Positions 6,962 through 15,160 of a stretch of DNA of 64,000 nt are shown in pieces (position 1 is the stretch's first letter; each line of letters starts with the position of its first letter). A program made the translations under genes and the position numbers. The notes beneath the pieces are model-generated. The model made no database searches. It worked only from the letters and a program-made list of their open reading frames with translations, and was not told the DNA's origin. The DNA is taken from assembly GCA_902617715.1 (NCBI GenBank), contig CACMXS010000001.1, positions 1 to 64,000 on the forward strand, read 5' to 3'. The stretch is from an uncultured Pelagibacteraceae bacterium. GTDB lineage: Bacteria; Pseudomonadota; Alphaproteobacteria; Pelagibacterales; Pelagibacteraceae.

Positions 6962-8062
6962 ATGAAAATTGAATTATCTGATAATAAAGTTTTTTTCAAA
7001 AATAATGGATCTAAAAAAGAAATTCATCCTTTTTGGTTAAGAGAACGAGTAAACGGCAAAGACTTTATAGATAAAGGATCACAACAAAGACTATTTGACC
7101 CAACTGAGCTTAAAGAAAATATAAAAATCAAAAATGTAAGTTTATCAGAGAGATATTTAAAAGTAGCTTTTGATGATGGGGTTGAAACTAAATTAACTGT
7201 CCAAAGTATTCTTAAAGAATTCTCAAATGTTAATGATATTGAACTTATTGAAAAAATAGAGTGGGACTCTTCACTTAATAATCTGAATAATTTTGAATTT
7301 AGTAATAATATTTTTGAAGAAAAAATGATGTATGAAGCTTTAATAAGTTTTTATAAATATGGCTTTGTCATTTTTAAAAAAGTTCCAACAAAGAATAATT
7401 TTATTGTAAAATTTGCAAATTCAATAGGAAGTATTAGAAGAACTAATTTTGGTGAATTCTTTAATGTAAAATCAAAACCTAATCCAAATGATTTAGCTTA
7501 TACATCTTTGCCATTAGCTCCTCATACAGACAACCCTTATAGAAACCCTGTTCCATGTATTCAATTATTACATTGTATTGAAAATGAAGTAAGTGGTGGT
7601 TATTCAACTTTAGTAGATGGTTATACTGTGACTGGAAAGTTAAAAAAAGATTATCCAAATTATTTTAAGATTTTAACTGAAATTAAAATTAAATATCAAT
7701 TTATAGATCAGGATGTTATTTTAGAAGATTGGTCTGAGATGATTAAATTAGATGAAAACAAGAATTTCAAACAGGTCAGATTTAGTCCAAGACTAGATTT
7801 TGTTCCATTGATAGATAAAGAAAAGTTAGATCTATATTATGCAGCAAGAAATAAGATTTCTGAATTATATAACTCAGATAAGTATCGATTGGAATTTAAA
7901 TTGGTTCCCGGGGATTTATTAATGATGGATAATTATAGATTGCTTCATGGAAGAACCTCGTATGACGCAAACGAAGGTAATAGATTTTTACAAGGTTGCT
8001 ATATAGATTACGATAGCACCGAAGGGAAACTCAAACACTTAAAAAGAAAATATAAAATTTAG
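6962..8062 (+). CDS. gamma-butyrobetaine hydroxylase-like 2-oxoglutarate dioxygenase
   Basis: The 366-residue protein combines an N-terminal DUF971-like domain (HPFWLRERVNGKDF, QRLFDP) with a TauD/BBOX catalytic domain. Iron ligands are visible as H188 and D190 in APHTDNPYRNP and a distal His in RLLHGRTSY. Family members hydroxylate trimethylammonium compounds such as gamma-butyrobetaine, trimethyllysine or trimethylaminoethylphosphonate using Fe(II) and 2-oxoglutarate. The Cys cluster that binds zinc in the N-terminal domain of mammalian BBOX is absent. It stands alone, so the substrate is open, but it suits a genome specialised in quaternary amines. Confidence 0.82.
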   Translation: MKIELSDNKVFFKNNGSKKEIHPFWLRERVNGKDFIDKGSQQRLFDPTELKENIKIKNVSLSERYLKVAFDDGVETKLTVQSILKEFSNVNDIELIEKIEWDSSLNNLNNFEFSNNIFEEKMMYEALISFYKYGFVIFKKVPTKNNFIVKFANSIGSIRRTNFGEFFNVKSKPNPNDLAYTSLPLAPHTDNPYRNPVPCIQLLHCIENEVSGGYSTLVDGYTVTGKLKKDYPNYFKILTEIKIKYQFIDQDVILEDWSEMIKLDENKNFKQVRFSPRLDFVPLIDKEKLDLYYAARNKISELYNSDKYRLEFKLVPGDLLMMDNYRLLHGRTSYDANEGNRFLQGCYIDYDSTEGKLKHLKRKYKI

Positions 8063-8064
8063 TC

Positions 8065-8244
8065 CTATTTATTGAAGCAATTATTTACAAGGATTGCCAT
8101 AAGTATCCAAATAATAAAAGTTTCACCGTGAGAAAATGAATAATCAGCTCCAGCAAATCCAGCAACAATATTTATTCCATAAATAATTATTGTAGAAACT
8201 ACTAAACTTATAATTAGATTTATTAATCCACTTACATATTTCAT
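8065..8244 (-). CDS. 59-residue membrane protein
   Basis: An ATG at 8244 on the reverse strand opens a frame of 59 residues ending at TAG 8065, three bases from the end of the convergent dioxygenase gene. It starts MKYVSGLINLIISLVVST and has two hydrophobic helices (about residues 5-32 and 42-55) separated by a polar loop with ADYSFSHGE. A short perfect inverted repeat ACAATAT-AG-ATATTGT lies at 8251-8266 just upstream. No family recognised; the hydrophobic pattern and intact frame argue for a real gene. Confidence 0.55.
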   Translation of the reverse strand: MKYVSGLINLIISLVVSTIIIYGINIVAGFAGADYSFSHGETFIIWILMAILVNNCFNK

Positions 8245-8338
8245 TAGCAGACAATATAGATATTGTATTTCTAATGCAATTTAAAATTTCTATTTATAAG
8301 GGAAGAATTTTTTAATGTGCGAATATTATAAAACAGTC

Positions 8339-8397
8339 AGGTTGTATTCAAGAAATATATTTTCAAAAAATTAAAATAAATTTATTGAATACAACCT
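8339..8397. repeat. 13-bp perfect inverted repeat, long hairpin
   Basis: AGGTTGTATTCAA (8339-8351) is exactly complementary to TTGAATACAACCT (8385-8397). The 33-base spacer can pair further with a few mismatches (AAGAAATATATTTT against AAAATAAATTTATT), making one long hairpin. It lies upstream of the ribosome site and eight-codon ORF and could be the 5' domain of the RNA described below, an operator, or a terminator of another transcript. Confidence 0.6.
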
Positions 8398-8434
8398 TTG
8401 TAAAATTTATCTTTTTATTAAGGAGGTAAATTTA

Positions 8435-8461
8435 ATGAATCAAATGCCACCTGACACTTAG
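8435..8461 (+). CDS. eight-codon mini-ORF MNQMPPDT with a strong ribosome site
   Basis: AAGGAGG at 8420-8426 is a near-perfect anti-Shine-Dalgarno match eight bases before ATG 8435. The ORF encodes MNQMPPDT and stops at TAG 8459-8461. Beyond that stop the same frame continues through one further stop (TAA 8540) to TAA 8585, and the intervening codons read like plausible protein (LASLIFHKNENEKLKVHSD and then GSSFGWRTKERTLK). It may therefore be a leader peptide, a decayed 50-codon gene, or a coincidence within a structured RNA. Confidence 0.4.
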   Translation: MNQMPPDT

Positions 8462-8536
8462 CTGGCTAGCTTAATATTTCATAAAAACGAAAACGAAAAA
8501 CTTAAAGTCCATTCGGACTTAAATGCCAAGAAGGCG

Positions 8537-8593
8537 ACTTAAGGGAGCTCTTTTGGTTGGAGAACTAAAGAGCGAACCCTTAAGTAAATTTTT
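8537..8593 (+). terminator. strong bipartite hairpin with T run
   Basis: ACTTAAGGG (8537-8545) pairs with CCCTTAAGT (8577-8585), and inside it GCTCTTT (8547-8553) pairs with AAAGAGC (8567-8573) around a 13-base loop. TTTTT follows at 8589-8593. This is the best terminator-like structure in the region and probably ends the small RNA; it also abuts the end of the convergent methyltransferase gene. Confidence 0.6.
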
Positions 8594-9300
8594 CACTTAT
8601 TTAAAATAAGACAGATTAATTTATCATTGAAATTTAATATTTTTTGGTAACTTAAATTAATTTCATCAATTCCCCTTAAAATTTGATTACTGCTCATACT
8701 CAATAATGTTGAAATATATCTATTTCTGATCATTTCCGTATATTTCTTAGTTGATATTTTCACTCTGAAAGAAAATTTCTTTTTTTTAATATTTGGATAA
8801 AGTTTTGACAAAAATGATATTATTTTTTTATCACGATTTAATGAGTTTATTAGTCGTTTTTTCATTAAAAGAAAAGTCGGTATCTCATTTTTTGAAGTTT
8901 CTAAAGAGAATATCAAAATTTTTCCACCTTTTTTAAGCTTAGTTTTGCATAAGGAAATTAATTTCTTTATTTCCCTAAAATTCATTAAATGAATTGTTTG
9001 TTTAATCAGAATCAAATCAAATTTTTGATTATTATTTTTTAAATATTTAATTGCATCAATCTTTTTGAAATTAACTCTTTTATCTCTATCTTTGTGATTT
9101 TCTATATCGATACCTACTGGCTTATTTTTTAATCTCAAGCTTGAGCACAAAAATCCTAATATTTTACCTCTCCCACAACCAATATCTAAAATTTGAGAGT
9201 CTTTGTTTAATCTTATTTGTTTTAATAAAAAGTTGTTAAATGATCTGATATATTTTTTAGATGAAAGCCACGTTTTGTTATCCCAATTCTTTAATGACAC
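8593..9300 (-). CDS. class I SAM-dependent methyltransferase
   Basis: The 235-residue protein has motif I DSQILDIGCGRGKILGF for SAM binding, an acidic PVGIDIENHKDRD strand 2 end, and FDLILIKQTIHLMNF at motif IV. The C-terminal half is rich in lysine and isoleucine and gives no clue to the substrate. It overlaps the upstream DUF4396 gene by ten bases and is the last gene of the copper-related minus-strand group starting at 10245. Confidence 0.78.
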   Translation of the reverse strand: MSLKNWDNKTWLSSKKYIRSFNNFLLKQIRLNKDSQILDIGCGRGKILGFLCSSLRLKNKPVGIDIENHKDRDKRVNFKKIDAIKYLKNNNQKFDLILIKQTIHLMNFREIKKLISLCKTKLKKGGKILIFSLETSKNEIPTFLLMKKRLINSLNRDKKIISFLSKLYPNIKKKKFSFRVKISTKKYTEMIRNRYISTLLSMSSNQILRGIDEINLSYQKILNFNDKLICLILNK

Positions 9301-9737
9301 GCAATACCAAATTTTTTAAGTCTCCAGTAATTGTAGGGCCAAGGTGTTAAAAATCCAACTAATAGCATTATAGGAATTACCCACCAAGTTAAGATAGCTC
9401 CTCCAGTTAAATAGTAATCAGTTAAATTCATGGCAACTTCCATACTTATCATTGATATAAAACTCATTCCCATTGCTGTTTTAAAAGCTTTGGAAAAATC
9501 AAGATTTTGTCTCATTAAAACTATTGTTTCCAAAATAATACTTGTGATTAAACCATTAATAATTGCTAAGGTCATAATCGCTAAAACAGGAAATGGGATT
9601 TTAGTTAATTGAAAAAACAGAATTGTTCCAAAGTCACCTATTGCACATCCAAGTAAACACCAACTGGTATTTTGAGCACTTCTTTTCCATGTGTGTATAC
9701 AAGACCAATTAAAATTGGTAGAAGCAGTGTTGTCCAT
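9291..9737 (-). CDS. DUF4396 membrane protein
   Basis: The 148-residue product has an N-terminal CIHTWKRSAQNTSWCLLGC stretch typical of DUF4396, four hydrophobic segments, and a C-terminal GFLTPWPYNYWRLKKFG motif. Family members are commonly linked to copper proteins; here the upstream gene is a cupredoxin four bases away, so a role in copper handling is plausible but inferred. Conserved Cys and His residues near the N-terminus could bind metal. Confidence 0.8.
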   Translation of the reverse strand: MDNTASTNFNWSCIHTWKRSAQNTSWCLLGCAIGDFGTILFFQLTKIPFPVLAIMTLAIINGLITSIILETIVLMRQNLDFSKAFKTAMGMSFISMISMEVAMNLTDYYLTGGAILTWWVIPIMLLVGFLTPWPYNYWRLKKFGIACH

Positions 9738-9741
9738 TTAA

Positions 9742-10245
9742 TTATTTTATATTAACTTTGGCAATCATTCCAGCTTGATAATGACCAGGAACATTGCAAG
9801 CTACTTCTATATTGACTGCATTATCAAATTTCCAAATGATATCCCCTTTTTGTTTTGGCTCTAACAAAACACTATTACTGTGTGAATGACCCATTGACTT
9901 ATCCATTTTTGCCATCTTCTTCATTTTTTCCTTATCAATAGAAAAAGCAAGAAGAATTCCATTCTCAGCCATTTTTACCATCTCTGGCTGATGTTTCATG
10001 TGCATCATTTTGTTTGCAATATTAAATTCATGAACAAGCATGCCTGCATTTTCGACTTCAAACTTAATTGTTTCGCCTTTTTTAATCTGAAAAGAACTTG
10101 GTTCATAATAATTATCATACATAACAACTTTTATAACCCTTGTTATATCTGTTTCATTACCCTTTGAACCAATTTTCATATTTTTATCTGCATAAGCTAA
10201 TGAATTTAAAAATAGAAATGTGAATATAATTATAATTTTTTTCAT
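9742..10245 (-). CDS. secreted cupredoxin (type 1 copper protein)
   Basis: The 167-residue protein carries a signal peptide (MKKIIIIFTFLFLNSLAYA) and a plastocyanin/azurin-like domain. YEPSSFQIKKGETIKFEVEN and AGMLVHEFNI contain the first His ligand; CNVPGHYQAGM at the C-terminus holds Cys, His and Met ligands. A Met/His-rich insertion (MMHMKHQPEM, KSMGHSHSN) looks like an extra copper-binding arm. It is probably a periplasmic copper carrier or electron donor. A divergent MBL-fold gene lies upstream. Confidence 0.85.
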   Translation of the reverse strand: MKKIIIIFTFLFLNSLAYADKNMKIGSKGNETDITRVIKVVMYDNYYEPSSFQIKKGETIKFEVENAGMLVHEFNIANKMMHMKHQPEMVKMAENGILLAFSIDKEKMKKMAKMDKSMGHSHSNSVLLEPKQKGDIIWKFDNAVNIEVACNVPGHYQAGMIAKVNIK

Positions 10246-10314
10246 ATTGATGAAGTAATATTATTATAAGTTTTATCAATGGGTCAATTTGTACTTATGT
10301 GTTAATATAAAGTT

Positions 10315-10995
10315 ATGATTTTTAAACAATTATTTGATACTAAATCCTCAACCTTTACTTATTTAATTTCATCCGGTAATGGAAGAGAGGCTTTAATAAT
10401 TGATCCAGTTTTGGAAAACGTTAATGAGTATATTGATATTCTAAAAGAATTAGATTTAAAATTAGTAAAAGTTATTGACACTCATATCCATGCTGATCAT
10501 GTGACTGGTGCCTCTAAACTTAAAGATATAACAAAATGTACAACAATCATGGGTTCCCATACCCCTGCAGAGTCTGTAGAAATAAAAGTAAAAGATGATG
10601 AGTATATAAATTTAGATAATCTTAAAATTAGAGCAATGTATACTCCTGGACACACCTCCGACAGTTTTAGTTTTTTAATGAATAACTACCTTTTTTCAGG
10701 AGACACTTTATTAATTAATGGGACTGGTAGAACTGATTTTCAAAATGGTAATGCTAAAGATGCTTATAATTCAATATTTAATAAACTTTTAAAATTACCT
10801 GAGGAAACCCTTTTATATCCAGCACATGATTATAAAGGTGAAAAAGTAAGTACCATTGGAAAAGAAAAGAAACAAAATCCAAGATTACAAGTTAATAGTG
10901 TTGATGAATATATTGAAATCATGAACAATCTAAATTTAAAAAAACCTGCTGAAATCGAGTCAAATGTTGCTAGAAATATTAAATTAGGTGCTTAA
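10315..10995 (+). CDS. MBL-fold hydrolase, persulfide dioxygenase-like
   Basis: The 226-residue protein begins MIFKQLFDTKSSTFTYLIS and has the ETHE1-type metal motif DTHIHADHVTGA, then TPGHTSDSFSF, LFSGDTLLINGTGRTDF and LYPAHDYKG. The length and the GRTDF motif match the persulfide dioxygenase subgroup, which oxidises glutathione persulfide to sulfite with one Fe(II). Glyoxalase II is the main alternative but has THHHxDH spacing and a different C-terminus. It converges with a thioredoxin-like gene. Confidence 0.82.
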   Translation: MIFKQLFDTKSSTFTYLISSGNGREALIIDPVLENVNEYIDILKELDLKLVKVIDTHIHADHVTGASKLKDITKCTTIMGSHTPAESVEIKVKDDEYINLDNLKIRAMYTPGHTSDSFSFLMNNYLFSGDTLLINGTGRTDFQNGNAKDAYNSIFNKLLKLPEETLLYPAHDYKGEKVSTIGKEKKQNPRLQVNSVDEYIEIMNNLNLKKPAEIESNVARNIKLGA

Positions 10996-10997
10996 AT

Positions 10998-11366
10998 TTA
11001 AATTGAAGATTTTATAGCTTTATAAATCAGATCTTTAGATGTCTCACCAATACTTCTATAAACTAACTTTCTATTTTTAAAAATTAAAAGCGTAGTTTGA
11101 TACTGTACATCAAATAATTCTGCTATCTCTTTATTCGTAACATCGAACGCAAAATATTCTATATTATCAAAATCATTTTTAGCTTTATCTAATACTTTCA
11201 TTTGACTAGCACAAGATGAACAATACTTTATCCAAGAACTAACTATTACAACCTTGCCTTCTGCTTGGGCTTTATCAAATAATTCTTTTTTAAAAGTTGT
11301 TTCTTTTGAAAAACCATTTGAACTTAGTGATAAAAATAAAAATATATATATAAAAATTTTTTTCAT
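10998..11366 (-). CDS. periplasmic thioredoxin-fold protein with CSSC motif
   Basis: The 122-residue protein has a signal peptide (MKKIFIYIFLFLSLSSNGFS) and a thioredoxin fold with the redox motif WIKYCSSCASQ in place of the usual WCxxC. The cis-Pro loop is replaced by QYQTTLLIF, i.e. Thr at the usual Pro position, which is unusual. It resembles the C-terminal DsbD-gamma/thioredoxin-7 type. It lies seven bases below azlD on the same strand. Confidence 0.78.
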   Translation of the reverse strand: MKKIFIYIFLFLSLSSNGFSKETTFKKELFDKAQAEGKVVIVSSWIKYCSSCASQMKVLDKAKNDFDNIEYFAFDVTNKEIAELFDVQYQTTLLIFKNRKLVYRSIGETSKDLIYKAIKSSI

Positions 11367-11372
11367 AACTTT

Positions 11373-11687
11373 TTATACTACAAAAATTAGAAACCAATAA
11401 GAAGCTAATCCTGAAAATATTGTCGCAATTATACTTCTTGAGACAATTCCAATTAATGTAGCAATCAATGCTGCCATAATTTTTGAATTATCTTCAATTA
11501 AAATTGAACCGGAGTTGTCTAAAAAAATTGCTGGAAATATTATTGCTGGAAATATTGCAGAAGGTACATAAGACAAAACCTCCCTTATCCTGTCATTAAA
11601 CATTTCTTTTTTTATCAATGCTATCATTGAAAATCTTGTAAGATAAGTAATCAAACCACAATATATTATTAAAGCCCAATTACTCAT
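11373..11687 (-). CDS. azlD: AzlD-family membrane protein
   Basis: The 104-residue protein has three or four hydrophobic helices and the AzlD pattern YLTRFSMIALIKKEMFNDR and LSYVPSAIFPAIIFPA. AzlD is the small partner of AzlC in branched-chain amino acid export. It overlaps azlC by eight bases, supporting coupled synthesis. Confidence 0.87.
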   Translation of the reverse strand: MSNWALIIYCGLITYLTRFSMIALIKKEMFNDRIREVLSYVPSAIFPAIIFPAIFLDNSGSILIEDNSKIMAALIATLIGIVSRSIIATIFSGLASYWFLIFVV

Positions 11688-12375
11688 TTGTTTTAACCAT
11701 TTTTGTTAATATCATGGCTGCAATTAAACCTGTTAAACCAGCTACTATTGCATAAGCTTTGAAAGGAATATAATTATAACCATATGTAGCCACCAACCCT
11801 GAAACAATTATTACAATAACATTTATAAATTTTCTAAAATCATTAACTAAAAGTGCTAAAAATGTTAAAGGAACAGCAAAACTTAAACCAAGTTTTTCTG
11901 GTATTGCTGCACCTAAGATGATTCCTAAAAAAGTAGTTGATTGCCAAATTACCCAACAAGTTGCACCAGCACCAACTAAATGAAAATATCTATTTTGATC
12001 TTTATTTTTTTTTAAATACTCATTTGATATTGCGTATGCCTGATCTATTAAAAAATATGAAATAATAATTTTCCAAATTAATCTTAAATCCGACAAATGT
12101 TCAGATACAACAGCTCCATAAAGTAAATGACGTGAGTTAACAGCACCAACTGAGCTAATGATTACTAAAGATGATGCTCCTCCAGAAAATAATTGTAAAA
12201 GAACTATCTGAGAGGCACCACCAAAAACTATTAATGACATTCCCATTGTTTCTAATGGGCTAAATCCAACATCAATTGCAAGAACTCCAAATATTAGACC
12301 AAAAGGAACTACCGGAATCATTAATGGACTAACATCAAGTATCCCTTTTAAAAAAACTTTTAGATTACTTTTCAT
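11680..12375 (-). CDS. azlC: AzlC-family branched-chain amino acid exporter subunit
   Basis: The 231-residue inner-membrane protein shows the AzlC features PVVPFGLIFGVLAIDVGFSP, GGASQIVLLQLFSGGA and NSRHLLYGA. With AzlD it forms an export system for branched-chain amino acids and analogues. The pair lies downstream of the iron ABC genes on the same strand with an 18-base gap, so may share their transcript. Confidence 0.88.
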   Translation of the reverse strand: MKSNLKVFLKGILDVSPLMIPVVPFGLIFGVLAIDVGFSPLETMGMSLIVFGGASQIVLLQLFSGGASSLVIISSVGAVNSRHLLYGAVVSEHLSDLRLIWKIIISYFLIDQAYAISNEYLKKNKDQNRYFHLVGAGATCWVIWQSTTFLGIILGAAIPEKLGLSFAVPLTFLALLVNDFRKFINVIVIIVSGLVATYGYNYIPFKAYAIVAGLTGLIAAMILTKMVKTNE

Positions 12376-12392
12376 ATTCTAAAAGGTTTTTA

Positions 12393-13454
12393 TTAGAAGC
12401 AAACTATATGATCAATATGAATTGGTCTTTTAATACCAAATTTTTCATCAACTTCATGTTGATGAATATGATGTGAATGAACAAATACTGGTATTAAGGT
12501 ATTACTTGGTGTTTTGAGGGTATAAATAAAGTTGGTGCCTCTAAATTTTCGATCTACCACCTCTAGTTTCAAATTACTTTTATCGTCATGTTCAAGATCT
12601 TCTGGCTGAAGTAATAACTGAACATTTGATCCCTTAGGATATTCTTTTATAAAATTGCCCTCAATTGTTCCTAAGTCCCAATTTTCTAAAGTATTTTTTC
12701 CTGTAACTTTAGCGGGAATTAAAATTCCTCTATTTAAAAAATTAACAACCTCGATTGAATTTGGAAAATGATAAACTTTATAAGGATCATCAAATTGCTT
12801 AAGTTTCTGATTTAAAATAATTCCACATTTACTACCTAAATAAAATGCTTCATATGAGTCATGAGTAACGATAATTGTTGTAATTTTTAATTGATTTAAA
12901 ATCTTTTTAAGTCTAACTTGAATTTCTTCTTTAAAACTTTGATCAACATTTGATAAAGGTTCATCTAATAACAAAAGATCTGGCTGAGTTATAAGGGATC
13001 TTGCAAGTGAAGCACGTTGAGCCTCACCAGCACTTATTTCATGCGGATATTTATTTAGAATATGAAAGATGTCTAACAAATCTACAATTTCTTTTAAAGT
13101 AAGTTTTTTTTTATGCCTTTCTTTGTTTCTTTCTGAACCTAATAATATATTTTTTTCAACAGTATAATGGGGAAATAAACTATTGTCTTGAAATGCAAGC
13201 GAAACATTTCTATTTTCCGGTTCAATATTAATTTTTTCTGAGGAAAGTGTTTTGCCATTCAACTTAATTGAACCTTTTTTTACTTTTTCTAAACCTGCTA
13301 TAGTTCTCAAAATGGTTGTTTTACCTATTCCAGAAGGTCCTAAAAGACATATAACGTCGCCCTCATTTTTTATCGAAAAGGAAACATTTTTTACTTTAGT
13401 TTTTCCACCAACATTAAAATCAACATTTTTAATTTCAAAAAAATTTTTACTCAT
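12393..13454 (-). CDS. iron(III) ABC transporter ATP-binding protein
   Basis: The 353-residue ATPase has Walker A LLGPSGIGKTT, Walker B LLLLDEPLSNVD and the D-loop/H-loop TTIIVTHDSYEA. The signature is ISAGEAQRASLARSL rather than the common LSGGQ. The C-terminal 120 residues form a TOBE-like regulatory domain, as in FbpC/SfuC. It overlaps the permease gene by eight bases and works with the permease and binding protein upstream in iron uptake. Confidence 0.88.
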   Translation of the reverse strand: MSKNFFEIKNVDFNVGGKTKVKNVSFSIKNEGDVICLLGPSGIGKTTILRTIAGLEKVKKGSIKLNGKTLSSEKINIEPENRNVSLAFQDNSLFPHYTVEKNILLGSERNKERHKKKLTLKEIVDLLDIFHILNKYPHEISAGEAQRASLARSLITQPDLLLLDEPLSNVDQSFKEEIQVRLKKILNQLKITTIIVTHDSYEAFYLGSKCGIILNQKLKQFDDPYKVYHFPNSIEVVNFLNRGILIPAKVTGKNTLENWDLGTIEGNFIKEYPKGSNVQLLLQPEDLEHDDKSNLKLEVVDRKFRGTNFIYTLKTPSNTLIPVFVHSHHIHQHEVDEKFGIKRPIHIDHIVCF

Positions 13455-15066
13455 TTTTATCTCTTAAGATATATTTAGATGTAACTATTATAAAAGAAGT
13501 TGCAATCAAAATTAAAAATAATGATGGAACCGCTGCTGCCTCTAATAAATCCTCTGATGCGGATATGTAGGCTGTGGTAGCAAAAGTTTCAAAATTAAAA
13601 GGTCGTAAAATCAAAGTTATAGGTAATTCTCTTATAATTTCTAAAGAAATCAGAATAAATACAAATAACAATGAATTTCTCAAAAAAGGAATATGAATGT
13701 TCATAAATGTTTTTCTTTTTGAATATCCAAGCAAATAAGAACTTTCATCAACTGATATATTAATTTTTTCATATCCTGATTTAATCCCATTGAAAGCTAA
13801 AGAGTAAAATCTAATAAAATAAACAATAACCAATCCTAAGATTGAACCTATAAAAACTTTTTTTATTGATAGGAACCCATAAGTTTTTATCACACTCTCA
13901 TCAAACCAGGCAATAAAAGTAATGAATGCAACTGCTAAAATTACACCTGGAATTGCGTAGCCAGAAATAGACAAAGTTGACAAAATATTCAAAGTTTTAT
14001 TTTTAGTAACTCTATTTCCATAATTCGAAATAAGAGCAAATATGATTAAAACTAAACTAGATAGAACAACTAAATAAAGTGTGTTAGTTAAAAGAGTCAT
14101 TATTTGTAAATCAAATAGGTTTTCTGGAAATTTTATAGTCCAATACATCATTTGACTTAGTGGAAATAAAAAACTTAAGAAAAAAATCAAAAAACAAAAC
14201 ATGAAAGCCATAAATGACTTTCCACCAGAAAGCTTAATCTTTCTTTTTTGTTTAAATCCACCTCTAGAATCCATGTGATATCTAGCTTTTTTTCTAGATA
14301 AGTTTTCTAAAATAAAAAGAGCAAATATAAATAAAAGTAAAAAAAATGATAACTGATTAGCAAACGCTAAGTCATCAAATGCTATCCAAGAGTTGTAAAT
14401 TCCCGTTGTTAAGGTATTTATTGAAAAAAAATCAACTGCTCCAAACTCTGCAAGTGTTTCCATAGCCACCAAGGACAATCCAGCAACTATTGCTGGGCGA
14501 GCAGCAGGTAAGATAATAGAATATAAAGTTTTAAGTTTAGTAAAACCTAAGTTTTTTCCTAAATCAATTAAATTTTGCGGTTGGTATAAAAAAGATGCCC
14601 TAGCTAAAATATACACATAAGCATACAACGAAAAAGAAATAGAAAGAATTACTCCAAATAACCCATCAAACTTTGGAATACTTTGGTTATAATTGGCTTC
14701 ACCAAATAAGTTTTTTAAAATAGTGTAAGCAGTTCCATAATTTTCAAAAAAAGCAGTCAATGAATAAGCATAGATATAAGGCGGCACTGCAAAAGAAAGT
14801 ATCAATGCCCATTTAAAAAAATTGCTAAAGGGAAATTCAAAAAATGATACTAAGTATGCAGATCCCGTACCTATCAAAAAAGTAAGTATTAATACACTTA
14901 ATAATAAAATTAACGAATTTAATACATACTCTAATAAAAAAGTATCTTTTAAAACCTGATAATAATTCGAAGTATTTTCAAAAAAACTTGAAAAGACAGT
15001 TAAGATTGGAATTATAACAAAAAAAGAAATTAAAAAAGAAGATATATACCAAAAATTTATTCTCAT
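13447..15066 (-). CDS. iron(III) ABC transporter permease (fused double permease)
   Basis: The 539-residue protein has about twelve hydrophobic helices and two copies of the binding-protein-dependent permease domain, as in FbpB/SfuB. EAA-type loops are visible at LGKNLGFTKLKTLYSIILPA and SSYLLGYSKRKTFMNIHIP. One polypeptide therefore supplies both halves of the channel. It lies 270 bases downstream of the binding-protein gene, separated by a small ORF and a hairpin. Confidence 0.9.
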   Translation of the reverse strand: MRINFWYISSFLISFFVIIPILTVFSSFFENTSNYYQVLKDTFLLEYVLNSLILLLSVLILTFLIGTGSAYLVSFFEFPFSNFFKWALILSFAVPPYIYAYSLTAFFENYGTAYTILKNLFGEANYNQSIPKFDGLFGVILSISFSLYAYVYILARASFLYQPQNLIDLGKNLGFTKLKTLYSIILPAARPAIVAGLSLVAMETLAEFGAVDFFSINTLTTGIYNSWIAFDDLAFANQLSFFLLLFIFALFILENLSRKKARYHMDSRGGFKQKRKIKLSGGKSFMAFMFCFLIFFLSFLFPLSQMMYWTIKFPENLFDLQIMTLLTNTLYLVVLSSLVLIIFALISNYGNRVTKNKTLNILSTLSISGYAIPGVILAVAFITFIAWFDESVIKTYGFLSIKKVFIGSILGLVIVYFIRFYSLAFNGIKSGYEKINISVDESSYLLGYSKRKTFMNIHIPFLRNSLLFVFILISLEIIRELPITLILRPFNFETFATTAYISASEDLLEAAAVPSLFLILIATSFIIVTSKYILRDKNE

Positions 15067-15102
15067 AGTTTATAATCCGCCTTATAAAAATGAAAAGTAT
15101 TA

Positions 15103-15151
15103 GTGTCCACGCTAATAGGAAGGAGACATCTTACCTAAAAAGCGCAGACAC
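15103..15151 (-). promoter_or_regulatory. RNA hairpin between binding-protein and permease genes
   Basis: On the minus-strand RNA, GTGUCUGCGCU (15151-15141) pairs with AGCGUGGACAC (15113-15103) over 11 positions, two of them U.G/G.U wobbles; on the plus strand these would be mismatches, so the structure favours the transcribed strand. A further G.U pair extends the base. It lies 37 bases before the permease ATG and could protect the upstream mRNA or control permease translation. Confidence 0.5.
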
Positions 15152-15160
15152 CGACAAAAA

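Larger units (their letters stand above)
8339..8593 (+). ncRNA. candidate structured small RNA with an internal mini-ORF
   Basis: The gene-free stretch is more GC-rich in its second half than its surroundings and holds several stems: the 13-bp repeat at 8339-8397, AAGTCC-ATTC-GGACTT at 8505-8520, GCC-AAGAA-GGC at 8525-8535, and a bipartite 9+7 bp stem at 8537-8585 followed by a T run. A perfect AAGGAGG and an ATG with an eight-codon ORF sit between the first and second stems. GC enrichment and stacked hairpins in an AT-rich genome are the usual signs of a structured RNA. No downstream gene follows on this strand, so a free-standing RNA is more likely than a riboswitch leader. Confidence 0.55.
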
